From: Athripsodes cinereus
Taxonomy: Eukaryota > Arthropoda > Insecta > Trichoptera > Leptoceridae
Assembly (NCBI GenBank): GCA_947579605.1
Contig: OX388325.1
Location: forward strand, 13,325,572 to 13,389,571
Length of the DNA: 64,000 nt
Direction: 5' to 3'
Shown: positions 12,099 through 25,784 of the stretch, piece by piece
Layout of the letters: every line of letters starts with the position of its first letter
How positions within the stretch are numbered: the first letter of the stretch is position 1
Program-made: the position numbers and the translations under genes
Notes under the pieces: model-generated
The model's input: only the letters and a program-made list of their open reading frames with translations
What the model was told of the DNA's origin: nothing
Database searches by the model: none

Positions 12099-12414
12099 AG
12101 ACCAAATTTAGAAATAAATGTCTATGATGACCGTAGACAACATAGACTTATTATATCTATGGACTGATAACCTGAGTACTTCCGGTGTGTAAACATAAAA
12201 ACAGCTGAGAATTAGTTAAAGCTTGTTTCTTATTGCGAATCGTACTGCGCCACTGTGTATTTCTATTTCCAGTTTTTGTCATAATAAAATTCAATCTCCC
12301 GCCTCTTTTCGCTTATTATCACTTGATTGAATTACAAAATCATGTTTATACGCTACATTGTTCCTGTACCAACTCAGCTTATCACTTTATAGATATAGTA
12401 GGTCAATGCCTAAA

Positions 12415-12840
12415 GGGTCGTTCACATACGTTCACTTTCAGTGATCACTCCGGATGATTCTCCAAGATGAACAGGTGTGAACAGGCGTTTCATCAATAGT
12501 GATCACTAGCGATGACGGAGGAAAGAGATTACCACTCGTCATATTTTTGATGAAAGGTCCTTTCACTGAAACGACCATAAACAAGTTTCATCTTACTATT
12601 TGTTTTATTCTCTATGAATTTGTATTGAATGTCAGAATCATGTACAAAATTATTATGCAGTCGAGAGCTATATTAATTCATTTTAAGTGTTATTTTTCAT
12701 TTTTGAATTTGTTTAATTATTTTTATACGAAAATACGTCAAACTACATACAACATGAGTGAGAAAGTAGACATGGCAGTGAAAGCATAGGATGAACAAAT
12801 GTGAACAGACGTGTTCACTTTCGATGAACAGGTTTGACCC
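12415..12840. repeat. Short inverted-repeat element bounded by GGGTC/GACCC, unit 1 copy
   Basis: It begins GGGTCGTTCACATACG and ends GAACAGGTTTGACCC, with dispersed, partly inverted GTTCAC/GTGAAC and GATCATC words. It recurs at 34834-35257 and 59766-60190. A diverged relative of its left part follows immediately (about 12940-13080). No coding frame is supported. Confidence 0.5.
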
Positions 12841-13570
12841 TGACACTCTGGATGATCATCCAAAGTGAAGCAATGTGAATGCTACTTAATACAGATGTCA
12901 TAAACAATATTAAAGGGGTATATACATATAGTAGGTACACACTCTGGATGATCCTCCAAAGTAAAAAGGTGTGAATAGACGTTTCATTAATAGTGATTAC
13001 TAGCGATCACTGAAGAAAGCGATTACTGCCAACACAAATTTGATGAAAGGTCCTTTCACTGGAACGACCATGAACAAGATTTTTTCTATATTTGACGTCA
13101 GCATTAGTATAGACCCAGGATCATAAACAATAATATCAAGTAGTCGAGAAATATAATATAGTATTAATATTAATTAATATAGTATTAATATGATATTATT
13201 ATAGAATTAATTTAATATCATTATCATTTTGATTTTAGTTTTAATAACTGTTATTTATTATTTTTTTAATTATTTTTTACTTAAATATGTCAAACTACAT
13301 AGGGGAATCAGGGGTAATGGCGCTCACCCGTATAATTTGGATATCATATATATGGATATGGATAATGAACTGTATAAGTTTCTAAACGCTTATTAGTGGA
13401 TACAAGTAAATATATGTGAAATGTTTTTTTCCTTAGTTTTCTGTTTTTGCCATATGGAACTCTCTTCTTCTTAAGTATCATATGAATTTGAATATCATTA
13501 TTGGCACATCACTAGTATAGATACCTGTTATCACCCTGTATAACCTAGTAATGAAATGCGATATATCGAG

Positions 13571-14467
13571 GTACTTATTATTATTATAAATAGGTAGGGA
13601 CCTATAAATACAAAAGATAGCTATAATATAATGTCGTAGACATACCTGAATGAAGATGTCACACTTCTAAGATAAACCCTAGATCCGTACTTAATAGAAT
13701 GTACTTATTATTATTATAAATAGGTAGGGACCTATAAATACAAAAGATAGCTATAATATAATGTCGTAGACATACCTGAATGAAGATGTCACACTTCTAA
13801 GATAAACCCTAGATCCGTACTTATTATTATTATAAATAGGTAGGGACCTATAAATACAAAAGATAGCTATAATATAATGTCGTAGACATACCTGAATGAA
13901 GAAGTCACACTTCTAAGATAAACCCTAGATCCGTACTTAATAGAATGTACTTATTATTATTATAAATAGGTAGGGACCTATAAATACAAAAGATAGCTAT
14001 AATATAATGTCGTAGACATACCTGAATGAAGATGTCACACTTCTAAGATAAACCCTAGATCCGTACTTAATAGAATGTACTTATTATTATTATAAATAGG
14101 TAGGGACCTATAAATACAAAAGATAGCTATAATATAATGTCGTAGACATACCTGAATGAAGAAGTCACACTTCTAAGATAAACCCTAGATCCGTACTTAA
14201 TAGAATGTACTTATTATTATTATAAATAGGTAGGGACCTATAAATACAAAAGATAGCTATAATATAATGTCGTAGACATACCTGAATGAAGATGTCACAC
14301 TTCTAAGATAAACCCTAGATCCGTACTTAATAGAATGTACTTATTATTATTATAAATAGGTAGGGACCTATAAATACAAAAGATAGCTATAATATAATGT
14401 CGTAGACATACCTGAATGAAGATGTCACACTTCTAAGATAAACCCTAGATCCGTACTTAATAGAATG
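13571..14467. repeat. Seven-copy ~130-bp tandem repeat
   Basis: Units start at 13571, 13701, 13817, 13947, 14077, 14207 and 14337. All are 130 bp except the second, which is 116 bp. Copies are nearly identical; a single variant (GAAGATGTC versus GAAGAAGTC) is scattered among them. Units 3 and 4 of the large array have only one such unit, at about 47609-47719 and 61200-61317. Confidence 0.95.
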
Positions 14468-14549
14468 TGGTATATATATAGACCTACTGTCTCACAACAT
14501 GTCAAATTTAATGTGACTAAATGACAAAACTTTACAGACAATTTGTCGT

Positions 14550-14705
14550 ATGTCTTTTCGGGTCACCCCGACGTTGATCATCATCTGGGAGAAATCATAT
14601 ATGTCCTGGGCACGGCAGCGTAAAACGGCTCATCCACAGCTCTCATCCCGGTCCACTCTCAGATATTCCAAAGCCAGAAACGCTGCTCTCTTCTAACCCT
14701 TAGCA
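14550..14705 (-). pseudogene. RTE-clade retrotransposon C-terminal remnant
   Basis: On the minus strand this matches the 48285-48450 block, which reads GRRGVRRKPRFSPRNIREWTG, the C-terminal region of RTE-type reverse transcriptases. It is short and degraded. A second such piece in the same unit is at 17245-17420. Confidence 0.5.
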
Positions 14706-15002
14706 ATAAGTAGTATTGAAAATCTGAGAAGTCTTCATCCTGCAAAAGGGACAACCGTTTACCTGTGAAAATTTCAGTATTCTGAATGAGTATACTTAAT
14801 TAAAACTTCACACAATGGGTCTCGCCCTCGCCCTGGCTTCTCAACATTAATTACACTAACAAATCCAGACTGTTGTCAGATAGAGCTATTGCCTCTTTCG
14901 TGCCTAAATAAGTTAAATAAATTATTTGTTTTTATCAAATGACTTGATCGTGTAGAAATGATAGATTCGTGCCCAGCACGTTAAATAGAATAATATAGGT
15001 AC

Positions 15003-15752
15003 ATGAGCAACTGTTTAAATGTTACGAGAGCAAAAGGAGTGGGCAAGAACAGGCAAGATCTGATTGATCTCACACCTATAAATGTTATGGGTATTAGTAT
15101 AGTACCCCAGGAATCAGTGAAATTCTTGGGTGTACACCTGGATAAGGCCCTCTCCATGAACATCCAAATATCTGGGATAGTGAGCTCTAGCTTCTATTGC
15201 CTGAGACAGATAAGAAGAGTCCGAGATTGTCTTTCGCTAGATGCAGCAAGAACGCTTGTTAATGCCTTGGTGGTCTCCAGACTGGATTATTGCAACAGCC
15301 TGTACTTTGGTCTTCCTATGGTGCAGCTGAATAGGATCCAGGCTGTATTCAACGCTGCTGCAAGACTTCTCCTGAGAGGTCGAAGATTTGAGCATATTAC
15401 TCCTCTCTTACACAACTTACATTGGTTAAAGGTAAAGCAACGAGTGGAGTATAAGATATGTGTGATGGTGTTTTCGGCCTTGAAGGGAGTACTACCATCT
15501 TACTTGTCGGAGATGTGCGAGATCGAGACCATCAGTGAAAGACGGCTCATGCTTCGCTCAGCACAGGGTGAGGCAAAATGCAGACTTGTTGAGCCATCTC
15601 GATCTCGCAAAACAGGCTTTGGAGATAGAGCGTTTAGTGTTGCGGGTCCCAGATGTTGGAACAAGCTGCCTCTGTGTCTGCGAGAGGAAGTGAATAGAGA
15701 GAGTTTTAAAAGAGGACTGAAGACACACCTTTTTGCTGGGAGTTTCGGGTGA
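15003..15752 (+). pseudogene. 5'-truncated L2/CR1-like RT C-terminus (249 aa)
   Basis: An open frame beginning after the catalytic part of RT. It contains KFLGVHLD, SRLDYCNSLYFGLP, FNAAARLLLR, HITPLLHNLHWL and FSVAGPRCWNKLP, all typical of the thumb and C-terminal part of L2/CR1-like RTs. Everything upstream (endonuclease and palm with YADD) is missing, as expected for incomplete reverse transcription. The 3' UTR has the same ACGGCGC...AAATTGTC ending as the copy at 18178-19719, so both belong to one family. It is not a functional gene. Confidence 0.85.
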
Positions 15753-16357
15753 TGGATACGATAAACGGCGCCCTTGAGGTCATGTTATGAGTAAACGGCG
15801 CTTTACAAATTGTCCATATATATATATATGTTGCTCTCTATCATTCTGCACGTGCATGCTTAAATCAATATTGTTTTTTTTATAATTTCTTTCCTCGCCG
15901 TCGTCTGTGAAGGTAAGGGATCATTAAATATATTTCCACCTTGCGGACTGCGGCCCTGAACAGTCATGTGGTGCTACTTCTGAGTCATTCTATTTTTTTA
16001 TTAATATAAACAGTTGATTCCTTTATTTATTCTTTATTTTTCACTGATTACGAGTAAATTCAACAGATTAATATATTATTTATATTAAAAACAACCTTTC
16101 ACATTAAGTCAAGTTCCAAACTTTTAGCTTACTGTAAAAGGTGTATTAGGTTGTATTTGGGTTTATAACAAATACCAGATATCTTTTTGGAAAAATAAAA
16201 TAAAAATCAGTAAGACAATATAAACAGGCGCGATTTCTTCGATGTTACTTAATCGTGAATGTGTAGGTCTCATGATGAAATCTGCTACGGTAGCCTGGTC
16301 CACTGAAAACTGAAGAAGTACGGTCGGAGATCACAACTCTGCCTTAGAGAAATACTT
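15753..16357. other. 3' end of the L2-like fragment and unassigned flank
   Basis: The L2-like 3' UTR ends near a TA dinucleotide run at about 15815-15830. The remainder shows nothing I can assign. Confidence 0.4.
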
Positions 16358-16838
16358 AGTCTTAAAGTTTCAACTCTCACCGTACAAATTTATGAATAGT
16401 CTTAAAGTTTCAACTCTCACTGTACAAATGTATGGATAGTCTTAAAGTTTTAACTCTCACTGTACAAATGTATGGATAGTCTTAAAGTTTCAACTCTCAC
16501 TGTACAAATATATGGATAGTCTTAAAGTTTCAACTCTCACTGTACAAATGTATGGATTGTCTTAAAGTTTCAACTCTCACTGTACAAATGTATGGATAGT
16601 CTTAAAGTTTCAACTCTCACTGTACAAATGTATGGATAGTCTTAAAGTTTCAACTCTCACTGTACAAATGTATGGATAGTCTTAAAGTTTCAACTCTCAC
16701 TGTACAAATGTATGGATAGTCTTAAAGTTTCAACTCTCACTGTACAAATGTATGGATAGTCTTAAAGTTTCTACTCTCACTGTACAAATGTATGGATAGT
16801 CTTAAAGTTTCAACTCTCACTGTACAAATGTATGGATA
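16358..16838. repeat. Twelve-copy 40-bp tandem repeat
   Basis: The unit contains TCTTAAAGTTTCAACTCTCA and CTGTACAAATGTATGGATAG and recurs every 40 bp with only occasional substitutions. The first copy is the most diverged. It is a minisatellite with no spacers and no coding frame. Confidence 0.95.
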
Positions 16839-16864
16839 ATTTTTTACTACTCTAAATAAAGTCA

Positions 16865-16930
16865 GCCGGCGTGGCGCGGAGATAACGCCTTTAAGTCATG
16901 AGGTCCCGGGTTCGATTTCCGGCCAGGGCA
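16865..16930 (+). repeat. tRNA-derived SINE head or tRNA pseudogene
   Basis: The stretch has an A-box-like segment (GTGGCGCGGAGATAACG) and a strong B box (GGGTTCGATTTCC). A T arm can be folded as a 5-bp stem (CCGGG/TCCGG) around the 7-nt loop TTCGATT. A full anticodon arm is not convincing, so a SINE promoter is more likely than a working tRNA gene. The SINE body may run on to about 17060. Confidence 0.6.
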
Positions 16931-17244
16931 AAGAGAAGAATGACCTTTTTCAAATTGAAAATAATGCCAGATTCCTTTAACCTATATCAACGAAAAATCT
17001 AAGTGACATGTCGAAAAACGCTAGTGTCGTTCATTCAGATGGTACAAATAAAATCATTTGACAGGGTTTTCCAGTTTTTTTTACAATTCCAATGGAAAGT
17101 ACAGCAAAAAAGTTGCATTCATTTCATGCTTGACAAACAAAGATTTATTATTTCAACAAGATTTAATGTTTAGCTTACACAAGTTTGATTAAAATTAGCC
17201 CATGGTTTGATTTGTCAGCACAAAATTTCATAATATATCTTGTT

Positions 17245-17420
17245 GGGTCGCCCCTACGTTGACAATCATATGCGAGAAACGTTATCTGTCCTGAGCAGCG
17301 TGAAACGGCTCATCCACAGCTCTCATCCCGGTCCACTCTCAGATATTCCGAGGCGAGAAACGCGACTTTCTTCTTACCCCTCTACGGCCCACAATCTTCC
17401 CTTCAATGGCCAGTTGTAGG
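17245..17420 (-). pseudogene. RTE-clade retrotransposon C-terminal remnant
   Basis: Matches the block at 48285-48450. It is the second copy of this segment in unit 1, after the one at 14550-14705. Confidence 0.5.
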
Positions 17421-18012
17421 ATGGCATATGTTTCTCATTTCATTATTTATTTATTTATTTATTCATTCTACGGCAAAAGCCCTTATTACATGTGACAAGA
17501 AAAAGTGATATAAGGCAAATGGTAAAAAATAAAAGTACTATGTTGTGCTTACACATTGGCTTTATTAATAAAACAGTTAAGCAATATACCTTAGACCTAA
17601 ATATAAATGTGTTATTAAATAAGGTATATCCTATAGTTTTATGTGTAACTTGCAAAACACATATAGATTCACGTCAATACTTTATAGCAGTGATTCTTAA
17701 CCTGGGTTCGATCGAACCCCAGGGGTTCGATTAGTCAGTCTTGGGGGTTCGGTGAAAATCATTTTTATAAGCTAGATAGTATTGTGAGTTGGAAAAAGAA
17801 AAAAATACTCCGATAATTCATTAATTAATATGTTTCATGTTTTGATTTAACCATTTAAATTTATTGTTTTGATCTTTGTTTTTTTTTATTTTTTTTCATT
17901 TTGTACACTAATATATAAATATATAACACATTTTGAATTTGTAAAAATCTAGTTTTATTTTTCAAATTAGGAGGGGTTCGGTGAATGCATATGCTGTAGC
18001 TGGTGGGGTTCA

Positions 18013-20102
18013 GGGGCCCTATTCTCCAATCTCGATTGATAAATGTCACCTGTGAGATATGTCGATTGAAAAACTCGCACGAAAAGTCGAATGGTAGTCT
18101 ACGACCCTATTCTTGACGCCATTCGAGATATAAACGGTCGACATCCGAGAAGCTACTAGCAACGTCGCACTTTTCGTATGTTTTTGTATGTGATCACACA
18201 ATTGTTAAAGGAAAATCTTGACCTTCTCTTGCCACTAATTTTACGTATTTTCAATCTTTCTTTGACGCGTGGAACTGTGCCGTCACTTTGGAAAGTGTCG
18301 CATGTCATTCCTTTACTCAAAAAAAGAACACTTGATGCCGACGACGCAACCAACTTCCGACCAATCTCCAATCTTCCATTTCTATCCAAGGTGCTTGAGC
18401 GTGTCATAGCGTCCCAGCTTACAGCCTACCTTGAGAGTAACGATTTGTATCAAAAGCACCAATTCCCATACAGAAAACACCACTCCACCGAATCCGCCCT
18501 CACAAGACTGACATCTGACTTGATTGTGGGCGTTGCATCAGGAAACATCGGTCTGGTAACGGTCCTTGACATGAGCGTCGCCTTCGACACTGTAGAACAT
18601 GAAATGCTCCTTCAATGTCTGGAGATCGAATACAATCTTAACGGCACCGTCTTAGAATGGCTACGCTCCTACCTGACCAATAGAAGGTGGTCTGTAAAAG
18701 TCGAATCAGGCTCAACTGATGAAGACATCGTAACTCAAGGAGTTCCACAAGGATCAGTTCTGGGTCCAGTACTTTTCATATTATACATAGGATGCATTGA
18801 CCGCCTGCTGGAAGAGTGTGGCCTGCGAAACTATGCATACGCTGACGATCGTGTCCTCGTAGGCTTCTGTAGTCCGGATCAAAGAGACAACTTGGTAGCT
18901 ACCACTGTCCAGTGTGTGGCAAAACTCTCGAACTTAATGGCCCAGAGACGTCTTAAATTGAATCCAACTAAGACGGAATTTATGTGGGTCACCTCTCCTG
19001 GACGGCAACATCTCTTAGACACCAAACCAATCTCTGTCTCCGGCACTGATATAACACCATCGCGCACCATATCTGTTCTCGGCGTCCTACTGGATGGAGC
19101 ACTCTCTATGGAGGCTCAAGTGTCAAGGACAGTGAGCACAGCTTTCTTTCATATTCGCCAACTGTACCAAGTATCAAGACACTTATCTGTAGACGCGGTT
19201 AAGAGTCTAGTCGCCGCTTTCGTCGTCTCCCGTCTAGACTATTGTAACATCGTATGTACAGGACTGCCCCAGATCCTTCTGAATCGTCTCCAAATGGCCT
19301 TTAATGCTGCTGCCAGGACCATCTATAGAGAGAACAAGCGCTGCCACATCACACCACTGCTTAAGGAGCTACACTGGCTTAGAGTCCCAGAGAGAGTAGA
19401 GTTCAAGCTGTGCCTCACTGTCCACAAAGCCTTGAACGGCACAGCACCTCTATGCCTCGTTGAGCTATGTCCCCTCGACGAAACGCTGAGGCGACCACTG
19501 CGATCAGCTTCCACCGCTGTAAACAAGCTTGTGGAGCCCAACAGGGCAAACACTTCCAAATTCGCAGAGAGGAGCTTTAGCGTTGCGGGGCCAACTGCGT
19601 GAAACCGACTACCAGCGGATTTAAGAAGGAACCAGCCCACTGTAACGTTCAGGAGTAAGCTGAAGACACTGCTTTTCAAGAAAAGTCATGGCGCCCTTGA
19701 GATGGTCACGGATCATTAAACGGCGCCAAATATAAATTGTCTTTATTATTATTATTATTATCATCGAAAATTGACATCGTGGACGGTGGGTCCTTCAATG
19801 TATAGTTTACTTAAACTAAAATACTTTATAAATGCGGCATCACTTTATTTTATTTTTATACCGTTTGCAAAATATAAACGACCATTGAGTGACTCACGGC
19901 CGCCATTCTTATCAATTTTTGACATGTCGATTGGTGTGACATTCATCTCGAATGGTAAACACCACTCGACATATTCTCGCATGATATCGTGTGACATTAT
20001 TTGTCGTCTGCGACTTTCAAGAATAGGGTTTTTGAGAAATCAGTCGAAAATAATAAAATCTCGTCTGTGACATCCATCAATCGAGATTGGAGAATAGGCC
20101 CC
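18013..20102. mobile_element. Terminal-inverted-repeat element inside the MITE (Harbinger-like?)
   Basis: The ends are GGGGCCCTATTCTCCAATCT and, read inward from the right, GGGGCCTATTCTCCAATCTC, followed by the shared CGATTGAT. It splits the MITE word TTCAGTACCC with a 2-3 bp duplication (CA or CAG). Short duplication plus a GGG-start terminus would fit PIF/Harbinger, but no transposase is present. It contains the L2-like fragment. Confidence 0.6.
18178..19719 (+). pseudogene. 5'-truncated L2/CR1-like reverse transcriptase
   Basis: RT motifs are present in order: NFRPISNLPFLSK, VLDMSVAFDTVEH, GVPQGSVLGPVLF, the catalytic AYADDR, SRLDYCNIV and HITPLLKELHWL. The endonuclease and N-terminus are absent. 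At 19600-19602 a TGA replaces the tryptophan of the usual GPTAWNRLP motif. The same frame continues NRLPADLRR to a natural stop at 19717-19719, so one nonsense mutation separates the last ~38 codons. The 3' UTR ends AAATTGTC plus an ATT microsatellite near 19745. It is an inactive copy. Confidence 0.85.
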
Positions 20103-20514
20103 CAGTACCCCCAAAAAGGTTAAGAACCACTGCTTTATAGGATAGTTTTGATACAAAGTTCCGGTGTTTGATCATGTCTAACAATATGATGTTTTGCCGA
20201 ACATATTTATTATTTAATATGGCAAAATCACACAATACTGGGTGGAAAGTCTAAAGAATATGAAATACTATTTTAGCAGAAATACTTTACATATTTATTG
20301 TTGATATATTTTAAAGTATAATATTGAATAAGTCATGTGCTCTCGATGTGTTTTATATTAAGTTTATTAAAATCATAATAACTGTAATAACGAAATGCAT
20401 GCAGTGAATACTTTTATGTTTCTCCAAATCGACTCAACGTTTTCGTAGAAAAATTCATTCGAAAAGTTATTCAACATTGTAAATTATATTATGATTATTC
20501 AAAAGATGAGATTG

Positions 20515-23109
<2,595 letters not shown>

Positions 23110-23376
23110 AACTCCATAGATGATTACTTTAAGTAATCGTGTTTTAGGATTTTAATAATATGTATATCTTTACCACGGGATACGATGCTTTCTGTGTTTA
23201 GCATACACCTGACTACTGTCAATTTTTGACAACCAAAATCCATAGTCAAACTTGAAGACCAATTAATTTAGAAAATAAAAATGTCTATGATGACCATAGA
23301 CAACATAGACTTATTATATCCATGGACTGATAACCTGAGTACTTCCGGTGTGTAAACATGAAAACAGCTGAGAATA

Positions 23377-23660
23377 GACCATTAAAGGTCACGTGGTCTT
23401 GTCTATGGATTTGCTTTTGCTTGGGGGGCAAACAATCAGATTGCGCAAATCATCCTTGTAGGATGTTATGCCATAAGAGAAAAAAAAGAAAGTCGGACGG
23501 CAAAATAATAACAAAATCGACACTGACAGTTTTTTTGATTATTAGGTATCTATTATTTAGGCGTCCCACCTAATATTACACCGTAAACACAGTGAATGTG
23601 TTGTGTTGGGATGCCTGATGCCCCTCAATGATTTTTCTGTGACGTCATCCTTTAATGGTC
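23377..23660. mobile_element. TA-target MITE with GACCATTAAAGG ends, unit 2 copy
   Basis: The ends are GACCATTAAAGG and CCTTTAATGGTC, flanked by TA. At 284 bp it has no coding capacity. The same family lies at 35529-35812 and 60458-60703. It sits in exactly the position that a different element occupies in units 3 and 4. Confidence 0.8.
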
Positions 23661-23767
23661 TATTAGTAAAAGCTTGTTGTTGTTACTGCGAATCGTACTG
23701 CGCCTCTGTGTATTTCTATTTCCAGTTTTAGTCATAATAAAATTTATTCTCCCGCCTCTTTTCGCTT

Positions 23768-24010
23768 ATTAATAATAACAGAGAGTATTTAAAGGGGCAT
23801 CTTTGTGCCATAGCACCTCGAGGACGCTGTACATGATAATGTTTTATCTTCAACAAAGTTGTCTGTGTCAAGAATTCAAATTCAAATACAAAAACCTTAT
23901 AACACATAATCTCAGATACATAATAATATGTATCCGCGTCAGAAATAAAAATAAAATAATGCAATATACACAACAGTCACAGTTCATAAAAAAGTTTGAA
24001 AAGTAGGTCT
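23768..24010 (-). mobile_element. Short insertion, possible retrotransposon 3' fragment
   Basis: It interrupts unit flank between 'cgcttatta' and 'atcacttgatt', which are adjacent in the other units. The left edge is TTATTAATAATAA-like, which could be a reverse-strand tail. No protein motif is recognisable. Confidence 0.4.
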
Positions 24011-24084
24011 TATAATCACTTGATTTAAGTACGAAATCATGTTTATACGCTACATTGTTCCTGTACCACCTCAGTTTATCAATC

Positions 24085-24720
24085 CATTCATTAATATTTA
24101 TTTATTTATTTATCTTATTTACAGGATAAAGAGAAAATAATAAAACATTTCACTTAAACTTAAAAGCTATACAAATAATAACTTAATAATAATATACGTA
24201 TATTGCAAACAAAAACAATACACAACATAATAACAACAGGTAAAAATAAATATTAATAAGTGCACATAATAATATTACATAATAAAAATGTAGGTATTAT
24301 GCGCTAGGCATACAGTAAGTACAGGCGACCGCACAGCATACACACACCTCATAACATTGTTTAAGATCATTAACTTGACGAGAGTTCAGTCCAAGAAGGT
24401 AAACAATATTAACAGGGTACTCAACGTTTATGAACTTAAAATATATGTCCATAGCGTCCCTAATTGGACATCCTACGATACTATGGTCCGGCGTTTCCTC
24501 GTCCCAACCACACTCGCAATCGGGAGATTCAACAAGACCGATTCGGAACAAGTGTGAATCCAGGCGCATGTGGCCGAAACGCAATCTTGAAATACAGACA
24601 ATGTGTTGTCTGGACAATTTTTTGTTGTGAAACCAAGGTCGAGATGGGATAGATAGTTGAACCTTTTTGTAATGAGAACCTTTATATTTGAATCCGTCCA
24701 AAGGAATATGATTCTGATAT
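24085..24720 (-). mobile_element. 5'-truncated non-LTR retrotransposon, C-terminal fragment
   Basis: The minus-strand frame 24297-24701 contains LSRQHIVCISRLRFGHMRL and a cysteine/histidine motif (CECGWDEETPDHSIVGCP). This motif is usual at the C-terminus of I/R1-like retrotransposon proteins, after or within the RNase H region. A TTTATTTATTTATT tract at about 24095-24115 is the tail read backwards. The upstream part is missing. Confidence 0.65.
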
Positions 24721-24843
24721 GAATGTTTTTCGCTTTTTCTTGTCTTCCCTTTTTTTTCTCTCTCTCTTCGCCTAAAATATATATATGATGTTTTTTATAT
24801 GTAATATGAAAATATGGCCATAACATCCAACGGGATGAGCCGC

Positions 24844-24846
<3 letters not shown>

Positions 24847-24899
<53 letters not shown>
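24847..24899 (+). repeat. 53-nt poly(A) run
   Basis: An uninterrupted adenine run directly after GATGAGCCGCCAT and before CGGCACGCGCC. It may be the tail of a plus-strand retroposed piece (about 24721-24899). Length may be unreliable in assembly. Confidence 0.9.
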
Positions 24900-24900
<1 letters not shown>

Positions 24901-24949
24901 GGCACGCGCCATTCGCCGGCCCCGCCCCATTTCTTTCTTGTTGCAAATT

Positions 24950-25069
24950 GTCTTACATCCGCATCCGCATGAACATCCGCATCGATTATTGCGGATGCGG
25001 ATGCAGATGTCCAAATACATGCGGAAGCTCCGCATTTGCGGATGCGGATGCGAATATTCGCAACATCCC
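24950..25069. mobile_element. Right end of the GCGGAT-rich hAT-like element
   Basis: The same sequence and same junction with the half MITE as at the window start, ending GCAACATCCCTG. It shows that the upstream edges of units 1 and 3 share one ancestral junction. Confidence 0.55.
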
Positions 25070-25194
25070 TGATATATACCATGTTTGAATTTGTAAAAAC
25101 TTAATTTTATTTTTCAAATTAGGAGGGGTTCGGTGAATGCATATATGCTGTAGCTGGTGGAGTTCAGTACCCCCAAAAAGGTTAAGAACCACTG
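25070..25194. mobile_element. Right half of the unit-closing MITE
   Basis: Matches the right half of 63369-63694 and ends GGTTAAGAACCACTG followed by CTTTATAG. Confidence 0.7.
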
Positions 25195-25554
25195 CTTTAT
25201 AGGGAAGTTTTGATAAAAAATTGCGGTGTTTGGTCATGTCTAACAATATGATATTTTGCCGAACATTTTTATTATTTAATATGCGAAAATCACACAATAC
25301 TGGGTGGAAAGTCTAATGAATATGAAATACTATTTTAGCATAAATACTTTATATATTTATTGTTGATATATTTTAAAGTATTATATTGAATTAGTCATGT
25401 GTTCTCGATGTGTTTTATATTTAGTTTATTAAAATCATAATAACTGTAATAACGAAATGCATGCAGTGAATACTTTTGTTTCTCCAAATCGACTCAACGT
25501 TTTCGTAGAAAAATTCATTCGAAAAGTAATTCAACATTGTACATTATCTTAATA

Positions 25555-25784
25555 TGATTATTCAAAAGATGAGATTGTCTAAACTTTTTCATACAAATAT
25601 TACACTCGAAAGGTTATTCTAAACTGTGAATTCTTTTATGCCTTTCTAAACTAGCAGACTGACTAAACTTTTCCATACAAATATTACACTCGAAAGGTTA
25701 TTCTAAACTGTGAATTCTTTTATGCCTTTCTAAACTAGCAGACTGACTAAAATTTTTCATACAAATATTACACTCGAATGGTTT
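25555..25784 (-). pseudogene. In-frame fingers after the Z3 stop codon
   Basis: Directly after HSG-stop the same frame reads [12 protein letters not shown], and two further fingers follow, each preceded by HSLE-TAA-PFECN. Cysteines and histidines are kept. Three TAA codons, all at the linker, separate three complete fingers. Equivalent sequence follows Z4. Confidence 0.85.

Larger units (their letters stand above)
241..20132. repeat. Tandem unit 1 of the zinc-finger array
   Basis: The unit runs from one MITE end to the next and contains Z1, an approximately 9.9-kb insertion, upstream flank from 12099, two local tandem arrays, RTE and L2-like retrotransposon debris, and the MITE at 17688-20132. 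Its order matches units 2-4 once transposons are subtracted. Relative to units 3 and 4 it lacks about 2.6 kb at 12409, where the sequence jumps from 'caatgcct' to 'cctaaaggg' across the shared GCCT. Stretches 241-597, 12841-13570 and 17421-17687 show only unit-specific noncoding flank. Confidence 0.75.
17688..20132. mobile_element. hAT-type MITE closing unit 1, carrying nested insertions
   Basis: The left end is CAGTGATTCTTAACCTGGG and the right end GGTTAAGAACCACTG, flanked by CTTTATAG at 17680-17687 and 20133-20140. Without the insertion it would be about 350 bp, like the copy at 63369-63694. Most of its length is the inverted-repeat element at 18013-20102. Confidence 0.8.

Noticed and set aside
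16358..16838. Regular 40-bp repeats resembling a CRISPR array
   Set aside because: Units are contiguous with no unique spacers, and the genome is eukaryotic.
16865..16930. Functional tRNA gene
   Set aside because: T arm and B box are good, but the anticodon arm and acceptor pairing are not convincing.
24473..25082. Frames with long phenylalanine runs
   Set aside because: Translation of the 53-nt poly(A) run; no domain on either side belongs to one protein.
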